A stretch of 64,000 nucleotides of DNA from Rhizobium sp. NXC14 (lineage in GTDB: Bacteria > Pseudomonadota > Alphaproteobacteria > Rhizobiales > Rhizobiaceae), in contig NZ_CP021030.1 of the NCBI RefSeq assembly GCF_002117485.1, positions 4,318,001 to 4,382,000 of the forward strand, given 5' to 3'. A program made the position numbers and the translations under genes. Below the pieces are notes generated by a model. It did not search any database. It had not been told where the DNA came from and saw only the letters and a program-made list of their open reading frames with translations. Shown here piece after piece: positions 56,917 to 64,000 of the stretch (positions within the stretch are counted from its first letter, which is position 1; every line of letters starts with the position of its first letter).

Positions 56917-58779
56917 TTAAAGCGCCGGCGCGGGGACGACGGCTGCGCCCGCACTGGCGCTGGCGCCGGTGGTCTGGGCGACCTGCTGCTGCGGCTCTTC
57001 AGATCTCGAAGGCAGAGCCTGCAGATGCAGCACCCGCGGCTGCAGCGCCTCCAGATAGGTTTCAGAGCGGCCGATATAGATCATGCCCGTTTCGGGTATC
57101 GAAGTCAGCACGCTGCACATCGTCTCCTGCCATTCCGGCTCCATGCCCTCGAGCACTTCGTCGAAGATGATCCAACGCGGGCGCACCAGCAGCAGGCGCG
57201 CGAAGCCGATCGCCTTCTGTTCATCGCTGTCGAGCAGCTTGTCCCAGCGGGCGCGGGTATCGAGCCTTGCGATCAGAGAGTGCAGGCCGGCCTTTTCAAG
57301 GGCCGCCTCGACGGCAGCCTGCTCGTAGGCATCCGGGCTTTCGGGGAAGGCAAGCGCCTCGCGCAAAGTGCCGCCCGGAATATAGGCAATCTGCGGAATG
57401 AACAGCATGTCGTCGATCGGCGGCAGACCCATCGTGCCGCTGCCGCACGGCCAGAGCCCGGCCAAGGCCTGGAACAGCAGTTTGCGGTTGACGCTATGAT
57501 CGCCGTTGATCATGATCTTTTCGCCGGCCTTGATCACGATGTCGGTTTCACGCAGGCGAAAACCGCCGCATTCCTCGATGTCTTCGCCGATTTTGGCATT
57601 GATCACCACATCCTTCAGCGTCAGCCTGTCGGGGGTGGTGTTTTCATAGGCGATGCTGCCCTTCACACCAAAGTCCTCGTCCATGTCGAGCAGCGCCTGG
57701 CGGAAGTCGGTGACGCGCATCAGCGTGGCACGCCATTCGGCGATCGGGCCGAAATTGGCGACATACCAGCGCAACGCCGTATTGACTTGGTTGAAGGCGC
57801 CGACCGACATCATCAGCTGCCCGAGGGTGAGGCCGCCGGAAAAATAAGCGGGTGCGGCAACGATAATGGGGATAACGATCACGAGCCAGCCGTAGCCGGC
57901 CGAAACCCAGGTGAGATTGGTGTTGGCCATGGCGAGCCGCTTGACCACCCTCAGCACCGAACTGATGTCGGTGTTGATGCGCCGGCGTTCATTCTCTTCG
58001 CCGCGAGCGACGGTGATTGCCGGCATGTTCTCATTGGCATGCATCAGCGTGAAACGAAGCTCGGCCTCCTTCGAGAACCGGTCGGCATTGAGCTTGACCA
58101 GCTTGCGGCCGACGACCTGACTCAGCACCGAGGCGGAGGCGGCATAAAAAATCGCTGCCCAGACCATGTAGCCTGGAATGGAGAAGCTGTGGCCGCTGAT
58201 GTGGAAGACGAAGCCGCTCGACAGCTCCCAGAGCACGCCGATGAAGCTCACCAGAAGAATGGTTGACTGTAAGAGGCCGAGAACGAGCCCTGTCGTGCTT
58301 TCGGCGAGGTTACGGGAATCCTCGTGAAGGCGCTGGTCGGGATTGACGCCGATCAGGCCGCTCGAGGCGAGCCGCAGCGCCCGCTTGCGCTTCAGCCATT
58401 GATTGACGAGATCGCGCGACAGGCCCTCGCGCATATAGAGCGCGGTCATCTGGTTCAGCCAGGCCTGCAGCACGTTGAGCAGCAGCAGCGTGCCGGCGAT
58501 CATCGCAAAGATTTCGAGCTGGTGGAAGAATTCGCCGAGATCGCGGCGCTCGAGCGAATCATAGAAGGGGGCGTTCCACTCGTTCAGAATGACCTGGCCA
58601 TAAGCTGTCAGAAGGATGACGAGGATCAGCACTGTTGCCAGAAACAGCACCTTGCCACGCACTTCAGAATTCCAGAATGCCGAGAACATTACTCCGAGGC
58701 GATATGTCAGGCTGAAGTCGTAACCAACCTTATCCTGCCTCCTGGTGCCCGGCCTCCCCTCAATCTTATCTGCCATCAT
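56917..58779 (-). CDS. SbmA/YddA-like ABC membrane protein with degenerate ATPase
   Basis: A 620-residue fused permease-ATPase. The membrane half (residues about 30-340) belongs to the SbmA/BacA-like family (VILNEWNAPFYDSLERRDLG and ENMPAITVARGEENERRRIN are typical). The nucleotide domain is damaged: the Walker A position reads GDHSVNRKLLF instead of GxxGxGKST, and the signature region is LDSDEQKAIGFARLLL, not LSGGE. Walker B (RWIIFDEVLEGM) is kept. Relatives (YddA, ExsE) are annotated as exporters or peptide/vitamin transporters. The ATG at 58779 has GGAAAA before it; the C-terminus is Ala/Pro-rich. Confidence 0.88.
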   Translation of the reverse strand: MMADKIEGRPGTRRQDKVGYDFSLTYRLGVMFSAFWNSEVRGKVLFLATVLILVILLTAYGQVILNEWNAPFYDSLERRDLGEFFHQLEIFAMIAGTLLLLNVLQAWLNQMTALYMREGLSRDLVNQWLKRKRALRLASSGLIGVNPDQRLHEDSRNLAESTTGLVLGLLQSTILLVSFIGVLWELSSGFVFHISGHSFSIPGYMVWAAIFYAASASVLSQVVGRKLVKLNADRFSKEAELRFTLMHANENMPAITVARGEENERRRINTDISSVLRVVKRLAMANTNLTWVSAGYGWLVIVIPIIVAAPAYFSGGLTLGQLMMSVGAFNQVNTALRWYVANFGPIAEWRATLMRVTDFRQALLDMDEDFGVKGSIAYENTTPDRLTLKDVVINAKIGEDIEECGGFRLRETDIVIKAGEKIMINGDHSVNRKLLFQALAGLWPCGSGTMGLPPIDDMLFIPQIAYIPGGTLREALAFPESPDAYEQAAVEAALEKAGLHSLIARLDTRARWDKLLDSDEQKAIGFARLLLVRPRWIIFDEVLEGMEPEWQETMCSVLTSIPETGMIYIGRSETYLEALQPRVLHLQALPSRSEEPQQQVAQTTGASASAGAAVVPAPAL

Positions 58780-58935
58780 GCTTTTCCAAACCGCCCATAC
58801 TGTCATTATTAACATGGTGGCGTTACCGGTCTATCAACAGATTTTATCAGTCATTAAACTGTGATGATTCTTGACGCTCCGCTCCTGCATGCATTCGGAG
58901 TTGATTCGCGGCTCAACTGGGACTAATTAAGGCAC

Positions 58936-58990
58936 TCCGTGGTGATTTGGCCGGCCGGCTTGCAGCCACGTTAAAGAAGTCGCTAAAGGG
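58936..58990 (+). promoter_or_regulatory. SAM-II riboswitch upstream of metA
   Basis: The sequence matches the compact alphaproteobacterial SAM-II aptamer. Stem P1 is CGTGG (58938-58942) with CCACG (58966-58970). The conserved GTGATTTGG and the 3' part TTAAAGAAGTCGCTAAAGG, which forms the pseudoknot, are in the expected places. It binds S-adenosylmethionine and shuts off methionine synthesis. A terminator follows 10 bases later and metA starts 65 bases after the aptamer. Confidence 0.93.
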
Positions 58991-59000
58991 CCGCGTGCGG

Positions 59001-59036
59001 ACCGGTAGCGATTTTTTCGCCGCCGGTTTTTTATTT
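59001..59036 (+). terminator. Terminator in the metA leader (SAM-II expression platform)
   Basis: ACCGG...CCGGT and GCG...CGC form a bulged stem around ATTTTTT, followed by TTTTTATTTT. Its position between the riboswitch and metA fits control by early termination. Confidence 0.7.
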
Positions 59037-59055
59037 TCGATCGAGTTGACCGCAA

Positions 59056-59979
59056 ATGCCCATCAAGATCCCCGATACGCTGCCCGCTTTCGAAACCCTG
59101 GTTCAGGAAGGTGTGCGGGTGATGACCGAGACGATGGCGATCCGTCAGGATATAAGACCGTTGCAGATCGGCCTGCTCAACCTGATGCCCAACAAGATCA
59201 AGACCGAACTGCAGATGGCCCGCCTCGTCGGGGCTTCGCCGCTGCAGGTGGAGCTGTCGCTCATCCGCATCGGCGGCCACAAGGCGAAGAACACATCCGA
59301 AGATCACCTGCTCGCCTTCTACCAGACCTGGGAAGAGGTGAAGCAGCGCAAGTTCGACGGCTTCATCATCACCGGAGCGCCGATCGAGCTTCTGCCCTAT
59401 GAGGACGTTACCTATTGGGCAGAGATGCAGGAGATCTTTAATTGGACCGAGACCAACGTCCATTCGACGATGAACGTCTGCTGGGGCGCGATGGCGGCGA
59501 TCTATCACTTCCACGGCGTTCCGAAATATCAGCTGAAGGAAAAGGCCTTCGGCGTCTACCGGCACCGAAACCTGAAGCCTTCATCCATCTATCTGAACGG
59601 CTTTTCCGACAATTTCGAGGTTCCGGTGTCGCGGTGGACCGAGGTGCGCCGCGAAGATATCGAGAAATCCGCAAGCCTGGAAATCCTAATGGAATCCAGC
59701 GAGATGGGCGTATGCCTCGTGCACGAGAAGAGGGGCCGGCGGCTCTACATGTTCAACCACGTCGAATATGATTCCACCTCGCTTTCGGATGAGTATTTCC
59801 GCGATGTGGATGCCGGCGTGCCGATCAAGATGCCGCATAATTACTTCCCGCATAATGATCCGACGCTTGCGCCGCAGAACCGCTGGCGCAGCCATGCGCA
59901 CCTCTTGTTCGGTAACTGGATCAATGAGATTTACCAGACGACGCCCTATGACGTCGAAGAGATCGGCATGGATCTTTGA
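59056..59979 (+). CDS. metA: Homoserine O-acyltransferase MetA (probably acetyl-CoA dependent)
   Basis: A 307-residue cytoplasmic enzyme opening the methionine branch by acylating homoserine. Catalytic Cys142 (NVCWGAMAA), His235 and Glu237 (MFNHVEYD) are at the canonical positions. Residue 111 is Glu (TGAPIELLP). In the MetA family Glu111 favours acetyl-CoA, whereas Gly111 in E. coli gives succinyl-CoA use. So this should be a homoserine O-acetyltransferase despite the MetA fold. Expression is under the SAM-II riboswitch upstream. Confidence 0.95.
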   Translation: MPIKIPDTLPAFETLVQEGVRVMTETMAIRQDIRPLQIGLLNLMPNKIKTELQMARLVGASPLQVELSLIRIGGHKAKNTSEDHLLAFYQTWEEVKQRKFDGFIITGAPIELLPYEDVTYWAEMQEIFNWTETNVHSTMNVCWGAMAAIYHFHGVPKYQLKEKAFGVYRHRNLKPSSIYLNGFSDNFEVPVSRWTEVRREDIEKSASLEILMESSEMGVCLVHEKRGRRLYMFNHVEYDSTSLSDEYFRDVDAGVPIKMPHNYFPHNDPTLAPQNRWRSHAHLLFGNWINEIYQTTPYDVEEIGMDL

Positions 59980-60052
59980 CCGGCATTTCTTTCTGACCTG
60001 CCCGGTTGCGGTTTGGAGCAAATGCGGGCAGGTTCCGGTCCGGAACTCTATA

Positions 60053-60082
60053 GCGCCGCGCGTCTTATCGGACGCGCAAAGG
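60053..60082 (+). repeat. Second copy of the GCGCGTC hairpin repeat, in the galM leader
   Basis: AGCGCCGCGCGTC, loop TTATCG, GACGCGCAAAGG. The 7-bp stem GCGCGTC / GACGCGC and flanks match the minus strand of the element at 19318-19369. It ends about 15 bases before the galM start. Confidence 0.65.
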
Positions 60083-60097
60083 AACGGACGGTCGATT

Positions 60098-61120
60098 ATG
60101 TCGGATAAGTTGGAGCGGGATGTTTTCGGGCAGACGAAGGCGGGCGAAACCGTCTATCGCGTCGTCATCAATGGCGGCGGCCTGACGGCCAAGATCATCA
60201 CCTGGGGCGCGGTCATCCAGGATCTGCGCCTTGCGGGACATGACGCGCCGCTGCAGCTTGGCTTCGAGGAGTTCGACAACTACCCGCTCTACTCGGCCTA
60301 TTTCGGCGCAACGCCCGGCCGCTGCGCCAATCGCATCGGCGGCGGCAGGTTCACGCTCGACGGCAAGGATTATCAGCTCGAGCGGAACGAAAACGGCGTG
60401 ACGCATCTGCATGGCGGCAGCGACAACATCGGCAAGCGCAACTGGACGATCGTCGAGCATGACGTCGACCGGCTGGTGATGAAGATCGTCGATCCCGACG
60501 GCCGCGCCGGCTACCCCGGCAATTGCACCATCCAGGCGATGTTCCGGGTGCATGGCAACGGCGAGCTGTCGATCACCTACGAATCCACCAGCGACCAGCC
60601 GACGCTCGCCAATGTCTGCCAGCACGCCTATTTCAATCTCGACGGCCGCGACGATGCGCTGGGCCACGACATCATGATCGCCGCCGATCACTATTTGCCG
60701 ACCGACGAAAAGCAGGTGCCGACCGGCGAAATCCGGCCCGTTGCCGGCACTGAATTCGATTTCCGCGAGATGGCTCCGATGAAGCGTTTCGTCGGCAATG
60801 AACAGGCATTGTACGACCATAATTTCTGCCTGTCTCGCGAACGCACCGCCAAGCGGACTGTGGCACTCGCCCGCAGCCTCTATTCCGGCGTGTCGCTGGA
60901 AGTGCGCAGCACCGAGCCGGGCGTGCAGTTCTATGCCGGCTTCAAGCTCAATACAGGTGCTCCCGGCCTCGGCGGGCGCAAATACGGCCCGTTCGCCGGC
61001 TTCTGCCTGGAAACGCAGGTCTGGCCGGATGCCATCAATCACGAAGGCTTTCCGAATGCGGTCCTGCGCCCCGGCGAAGTGCTGCGCCAGGAGACGGACT
61101 ACATCTTCACCAAGAGCTGA
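60098..61120 (+). CDS. galM: Aldose 1-epimerase (mutarotase)
   Basis: A 340-residue cytoplasmic or periplasmic-fold enzyme that interconverts alpha and beta anomers of aldoses. Substrate-binding and catalytic residues are in GRCANRIGGGRF, GVTHLHGGSDNIGKRNW, NVCQHAYFNLDG (acid His) and GFCLETQVWPDAINH (base Glu). No signal peptide is seen, so it is cytoplasmic. The ATG at 60098 gives the usual length; the frame runs back into metA. A palindromic repeat lies just upstream and a terminator 40 bases downstream. Confidence 0.93.
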   Translation: MSDKLERDVFGQTKAGETVYRVVINGGGLTAKIITWGAVIQDLRLAGHDAPLQLGFEEFDNYPLYSAYFGATPGRCANRIGGGRFTLDGKDYQLERNENGVTHLHGGSDNIGKRNWTIVEHDVDRLVMKIVDPDGRAGYPGNCTIQAMFRVHGNGELSITYESTSDQPTLANVCQHAYFNLDGRDDALGHDIMIAADHYLPTDEKQVPTGEIRPVAGTEFDFREMAPMKRFVGNEQALYDHNFCLSRERTAKRTVALARSLYSGVSLEVRSTEPGVQFYAGFKLNTGAPGLGGRKYGPFAGFCLETQVWPDAINHEGFPNAVLRPGEVLRQETDYIFTKS

Positions 61121-61160
61121 GCATTCTAGAGACGCACGGCTGTCAAATTTGACCGTTATG

Positions 61161-61193
61161 AACCCTCTTCGGTTTGCCGGAGAGGGTTTTTTT
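61161..61193 (+). terminator. Intrinsic terminator of galM
   Basis: An 8-bp stem AACCCTCT / AGAGGGTT with an inner CGG/CCG pairing, followed by a run of seven or more T residues. Confidence 0.88.
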
Positions 61194-61222
61194 ATGCCTT
61201 GTCCGATTCAGACTTGCCGATT

Positions 61223-61262
61223 GGTTCTATATAGGTTCTATTGTCTGCCCATGGATAGAACC
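61223..61262 (+). promoter_or_regulatory. Candidate GntR-regulator operator (three GGTTCTAT half-sites)
   Basis: GGTTCTAT occurs at 61223-61230 and again at 61234-61241, 11 bases apart. The inverted form ATAGAACC is at 61255-61262, overlapping the first codons of the regulator. An 11-base step puts the two direct copies on one face of the helix. Autoregulation of the operon is likely. Confidence 0.55.
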
Positions 61263-62027
61263 AGTCTAGTAGCTGAACTCAATAGACGCGGCCTGCGCGA
61301 CGAAGCGTTGGCCGGGCCGCTCTACAAGCGGCTGGCGCAGGCGCTGACCAGCCTCATTCAGGAGGGCTTGCTGAAGGCCGGCACGGCGCTGCCGGGCGAG
61401 CGCGACCTTGCCGAGGCTCTCAAGCTTGGCCGCGTCACCGTGCGCGCTGCCTATCACGACCTGATGGCGGCGGGCGCACTGGAATCACGCCACGGAAGCG
61501 GTACTTTCGTATCGGGTAGGGTGGAGCGCATGGAACAGTCGCTCTGGCGGCTTTCCTCCTTCTCCGCCGACATGCGCTCGCGCGGGCGTCTCCCGGCCGC
61601 ACGCATCTTGTCGCGCGAGGTCAACACGCCGTCTCCGGAGGAATCCTTTCTGCTCGGCCTCGGCGCCGGCGAACCGGTTCTGAGACTCGACCGTCTGCGC
61701 CTCGCCGACGGCCTGCCGCTGGCGATCGAGCGGGCCGTCGTGCCGGTCAAGTTTCTGGGGGAGAACGCCGGCGGCGAGGGATCGCTCTATGATGCGCTGG
61801 CGGCGAATGGCCACCGACCGGTGCGTGCGCTGCAGCGGCTGACCGCCGTCACGCTCGATGCGTCCTATGCCGCGATGCTGAACGTCAAGGCAGGCGCACC
61901 GGCGCTTCTGATCGAACGTGTCTCGCGCCTGGAAGACCAGCGCGTCGTCGAATATACCCGCTCGCACTACCGCGGCGATGCCTATGATTTCGTTGCCGAA
62001 TTGAGAATTGGAGATGACCATGAGTGA
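61251..62027 (+). CDS. GntR-family (HutC/NagR subfamily) transcriptional regulator
   Basis: A 258-residue regulator. The N-terminal GntR winged helix (residues about 20-85) contains GLLKAGTALPGERDLAEALK and SRHGSGTFVSGRVERMEQ. The C-terminal UTRA effector domain resembles those of HutC/DasR/NagR. With SIS-deaminase and nagA genes directly behind it in one operon, the effector is probably an amino-sugar phosphate. The ATG at 61251 lies inside the cluster of GGTTCTAT half-sites. Its end overlaps the next gene by eight bases. Confidence 0.9.
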   Translation: MDRTSLVAELNRRGLRDEALAGPLYKRLAQALTSLIQEGLLKAGTALPGERDLAEALKLGRVTVRAAYHDLMAAGALESRHGSGTFVSGRVERMEQSLWRLSSFSADMRSRGRLPAARILSREVNTPSPEESFLLGLGAGEPVLRLDRLRLADGLPLAIERAVVPVKFLGENAGGEGSLYDALAANGHRPVRALQRLTAVTLDASYAAMLNVKAGAPALLIERVSRLEDQRVVEYTRSHYRGDAYDFVAELRIGDDHE

Positions 62028-63051
62028 GAACCAGTCGCTGATGCTGCAGGAAGCCGGCCAGTCGCCGGTGGTGGTGGCCACGCTTCTCGAAAAGGAAAAA
62101 CCGGTCTTTGCGGAAATCGCCCGGCTGTTTTCGTCCGCCCGCCCGAGCGTGGTGACCACGGCGGCGCGCGGCTCCTCGGACCACGCCGCCACCTTCTTCA
62201 AATATCTTTTCGAGATCACCTGCGGCGTACCGGTCGCATCGGTGGGACCGTCAATCGCTTCCGTCTACGGCGCTGCCCTCCATCTGAAGGGCGGTGTGCA
62301 TTTCACCGTTTCGCAGTCGGGGGCCAGCCCTGACATCGTGGCTTTGCAGGAGGCGGCGAAGAAGGGTGGGGCGACGACCATCGCCGTCGTCAACGTCACC
62401 GACAGCCCGCTTGCCAAACAGGCCGATATCGTTCTCGGTCTTAACGCCGGCGCGGAAAAAAGCGTGGCGGCGACCAAATCCTTCATTGCCTCCGTCGCCG
62501 CCCTTTCCGGCGTGACGGCCGCGATCGGCGGCGCGTCCGGCCTGCAGGCAGCGCTTGAAAAACTGCCGGAGGCGCTTTCGGCGACCGCAGGTATCGAAAC
62601 GGCGGCGGTCGAGGAGGTGCTGTTCCATGCGACCTCGCTCTATACGGCCGGCCGCGGCCCGGCCTTTGCGATCGCGCTAGAAGCGGCACTGAAGGCGAAG
62701 GAAACCTCCGGCCTGCATGCCGAGGCCTTTTCGCTAGCGGAACTGATGCACGGTCCAATGCGCCTGGTGCAGCCCGGCTTTCCGATCGTCGCCTTCGCGC
62801 CTGACGATGCGGCCTTCGCCAATAACGGCCAGGCGCTGGAGCGGCTGCAGAAGCTCGGCGCCACCACCGTCGGTTTTTCGGCACAGCCGCTTCCCGGCAT
62901 CAATCTGCGCGTGCCGACGACGGGCAATGGCCTGATCGATCCGCTGGTGTCGCTGCTCGTCTACTACCGGCTGATCGAATCGGTGACACGCCGCAAGGGC
63001 TTCGATCCCGACCGGCCGGCGAACCTACTCAAGGTGACGGAGACGATCTGA
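62020..63051 (+). CDS. SIS-domain protein, glucosamine-6-phosphate deaminase/isomerase type
   Basis: A 343-residue protein with two sugar-isomerase (SIS) domains, like the isomerase half of GlmS without its glutaminase part. Phosphosugar-binding segments are TTAARGSSDHAATFFKY, TVSQSGASPDIVALQ and YTAGRGPAFAIALEAALKAK, then FSLAELMHGPMRLV. Stand-alone forms next to nagA (NagB-II/AgaS type) usually deaminate glucosamine-6-phosphate to fructose-6-phosphate. The ATG at 62020 has GGAG six bases upstream and overlaps the regulator gene; its stop overlaps the nagA start. Confidence 0.9.
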   Translation: MSENQSLMLQEAGQSPVVVATLLEKEKPVFAEIARLFSSARPSVVTTAARGSSDHAATFFKYLFEITCGVPVASVGPSIASVYGAALHLKGGVHFTVSQSGASPDIVALQEAAKKGGATTIAVVNVTDSPLAKQADIVLGLNAGAEKSVAATKSFIASVAALSGVTAAIGGASGLQAALEKLPEALSATAGIETAAVEEVLFHATSLYTAGRGPAFAIALEAALKAKETSGLHAEAFSLAELMHGPMRLVQPGFPIVAFAPDDAAFANNGQALERLQKLGATTVGFSAQPLPGINLRVPTTGNGLIDPLVSLLVYYRLIESVTRRKGFDPDRPANLLKVTETI

Positions 63052-64000
63052 TGGTCCGCAAGATCTTCGTCGGCGCCCGCATCTTTGACGGCGAGCGCTT
63101 CCATGACGACAAGGCGCTCATCGTTGCCGACGGCCGCGTCGAAGCGATCATCGCGGTAAACGACCTGCCCGATGGCGAGACGGTCGCTCTTGCGGGCGGC
63201 ATCCTGTCGGCCGGCTTCATCGATGCGCAGGTCAATGGCGGCGGCGGCCGAATGTTGAACGATGAGCCTTCCCCAGCGTCGATGGATATCATCGCCAGCG
63301 GGCATCGGCCTTACGGCACGACGTCGCTGCTGCCGACCTTGATCACCGACACATCCGAGGCGACCAGTGCCGCTATCGAAGCGGCGAAGGAGGCTGTGAA
63401 AGAAAACCGCGGCGTCGCCGGCCTGCATCTCGAAGGCCCGCATCTGGCGCCAGCCCGCAAGGGCGCTCATTTGGCCGAGCTGATGCGGCCGGTGGAGGAT
63501 AGTGACATCAAGGCCTTCATCCGGGCACGTGAGTCGATCGGCACGCTGCTCGTCACCATCGCCGCCGAGCAGGTGACGGTCGCCCAGGTGCGCGAGCTTG
63601 CCGAAGCCGGCGTCACCGTCAGCATCGGCCATTCCGATTGTTCCAGCGAGGCGGCGGAGGAACGGTTCGATGCCGGAGCGCGCGGGGTCACGCATCTCTT
63701 CAACGCGATGAGCCAGATGGGCCACCGTGCTCCGGGCCTGGTCGGCGCGGCCATCGATCATCCCGCATCCTGGTGCGGCATCATTGCCGACGGCCATCAC
63801 GTCGATCCGAAGGCCCTGCGCACGGCGCTGCGCGCCAAGCGCGGCGAAGGCAAGCTGTTCTTCGTCACCGACGCGATGTCGCTTGTCGGCTCGCAACAGG
63901 ACTCGTTCACGCTGAACGGACGCACCGTTCGGCGCGAAAGGGGCGGCTTCTGCTCGAAGCTCGTGCTTTCCGACGGGACGCTCGCCGGCTCCGACGTCGA
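63051..64000 (+). CDS. nagA: N-acetylglucosamine-6-phosphate deacetylase (cut by window end)
   Basis: The first 316 codons of an amidohydrolase; the frame is still open at base 64000, where relatives have about 380 residues. It removes the acetyl group from N-acetylglucosamine-6-phosphate, feeding the SIS deaminase encoded just upstream. Key motifs: FIDAQVNGGGGRMLNDE, AGLHLEGPHLAPARKGAH (metal-binding Glu), VSIGHSDCSS, THLFNAMSQMGHRAPG, IADGHHVDP and FFVTDAMSLVG (catalytic Asp). The ATG overlaps the upstream stop by one base (TGATG). The operon suggests use of chitin or peptidoglycan amino sugars. Confidence 0.95.
   Translation, partial: MVRKIFVGARIFDGERFHDDKALIVADGRVEAIIAVNDLPDGETVALAGGILSAGFIDAQVNGGGGRMLNDEPSPASMDIIASGHRPYGTTSLLPTLITDTSEATSAAIEAAKEAVKENRGVAGLHLEGPHLAPARKGAHLAELMRPVEDSDIKAFIRARESIGTLLVTIAAEQVTVAQVRELAEAGVTVSIGHSDCSSEAAEERFDAGARGVTHLFNAMSQMGHRAPGLVGAAIDHPASWCGIIADGHHVDPKALRTALRAKRGEGKLFFVTDAMSLVGSQQDSFTLNGRTVRRERGGFCSKLVLSDGTLAGSDV

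Noticed and set aside
56707..58266. 519-codon plus-strand frame spanning the ABC-F end and the SbmA-like gene
   Set aside because: It spans two real genes in a wrong frame and has no domain.

Overview
The window is about 60% GC and almost fully coding. It looks like chromosomal DNA of a Rhizobium of the leguminosarum/etli group. This is an inference from gene content: a 1154-residue pyruvate carboxylase with its biotin lysine at 1119, as in R. etli; the rhizobial cyclic beta-1,2-glucan genes ndvB and ndvA; a phaR-phbA-phbB polyhydroxybutyrate cluster; and a SAM-II riboswitch before metA. I see no insertion sequence, prophage, integrase, CRISPR array, rRNA or tRNA.

Layout. 1-1.8 kb: end of a sugar ABC importer (ATPase end, permease). 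1.9-8.3 kb: a peptide uptake operon (M19 dipeptidase, binding protein, two permeases, two ATPases). 8.4-8.9 kb: two small genes of unknown function. 9.4-21.8 kb: the cyclic glucan locus: ndvB (synthase), opgC (glucan succinylation), a small glyoxalase-fold gene, and ndvA (exporter) on the opposite strand. 22.1-27.3 kb: an orphan LuxR-type regulator, pyc and an NADPH:FMN reductase-like gene. 27.3-29.8 kb: a cystine-type amino-acid ABC importer on the minus strand. 29.9-32.8 kb: a decayed EamA transporter, then a DeoR regulator with an MFS transporter. 32.9-39.4 kb: ispG, hisC, a polyprenyl synthase, mtgA, a 2H-phosphoesterase-like protein, a GST, rpmF and a membrane protein. 39.4-42.2 kb: phaR, phbA, phbB.

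42.2-43.8 kb holds three small minus-strand genes and a 0.8 kb gene-free stretch with a 52-base element repeated three times at a period of about 200 bases and many GANTC sites. 43.8-50.2 kb: a SUV3-like RNA helicase, an S4-domain protein, ferredoxin, carD and rpoH2. Between carD and rpoH2 lie an exact EcfG-type stress promoter, a 23-codon ORF and a terminator. 50.2-54.3 kb: M48 metalloprotease, and a DHA2 efflux pump divergent from a MarR regulator. 54.4-58.8 kb: thiamine pyrophosphokinase, an ABC-F protein and an SbmA/YddA-like ABC protein with ruined ATPase motifs. 58.9-61.1 kb: SAM-II riboswitch with terminator, metA (Glu111, so probably an acetyltransferase) and galM. 61.2-64 kb: an amino-sugar operon (GntR regulator, SIS-domain deaminase-like protein, nagA running off the end).

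The least explained features are the triple repeat at 43.2-43.7 kb, the leader between carD and rpoH2, the degenerate ABC protein, and several intergenic palindromes, one of which has a second copy elsewhere in the window.
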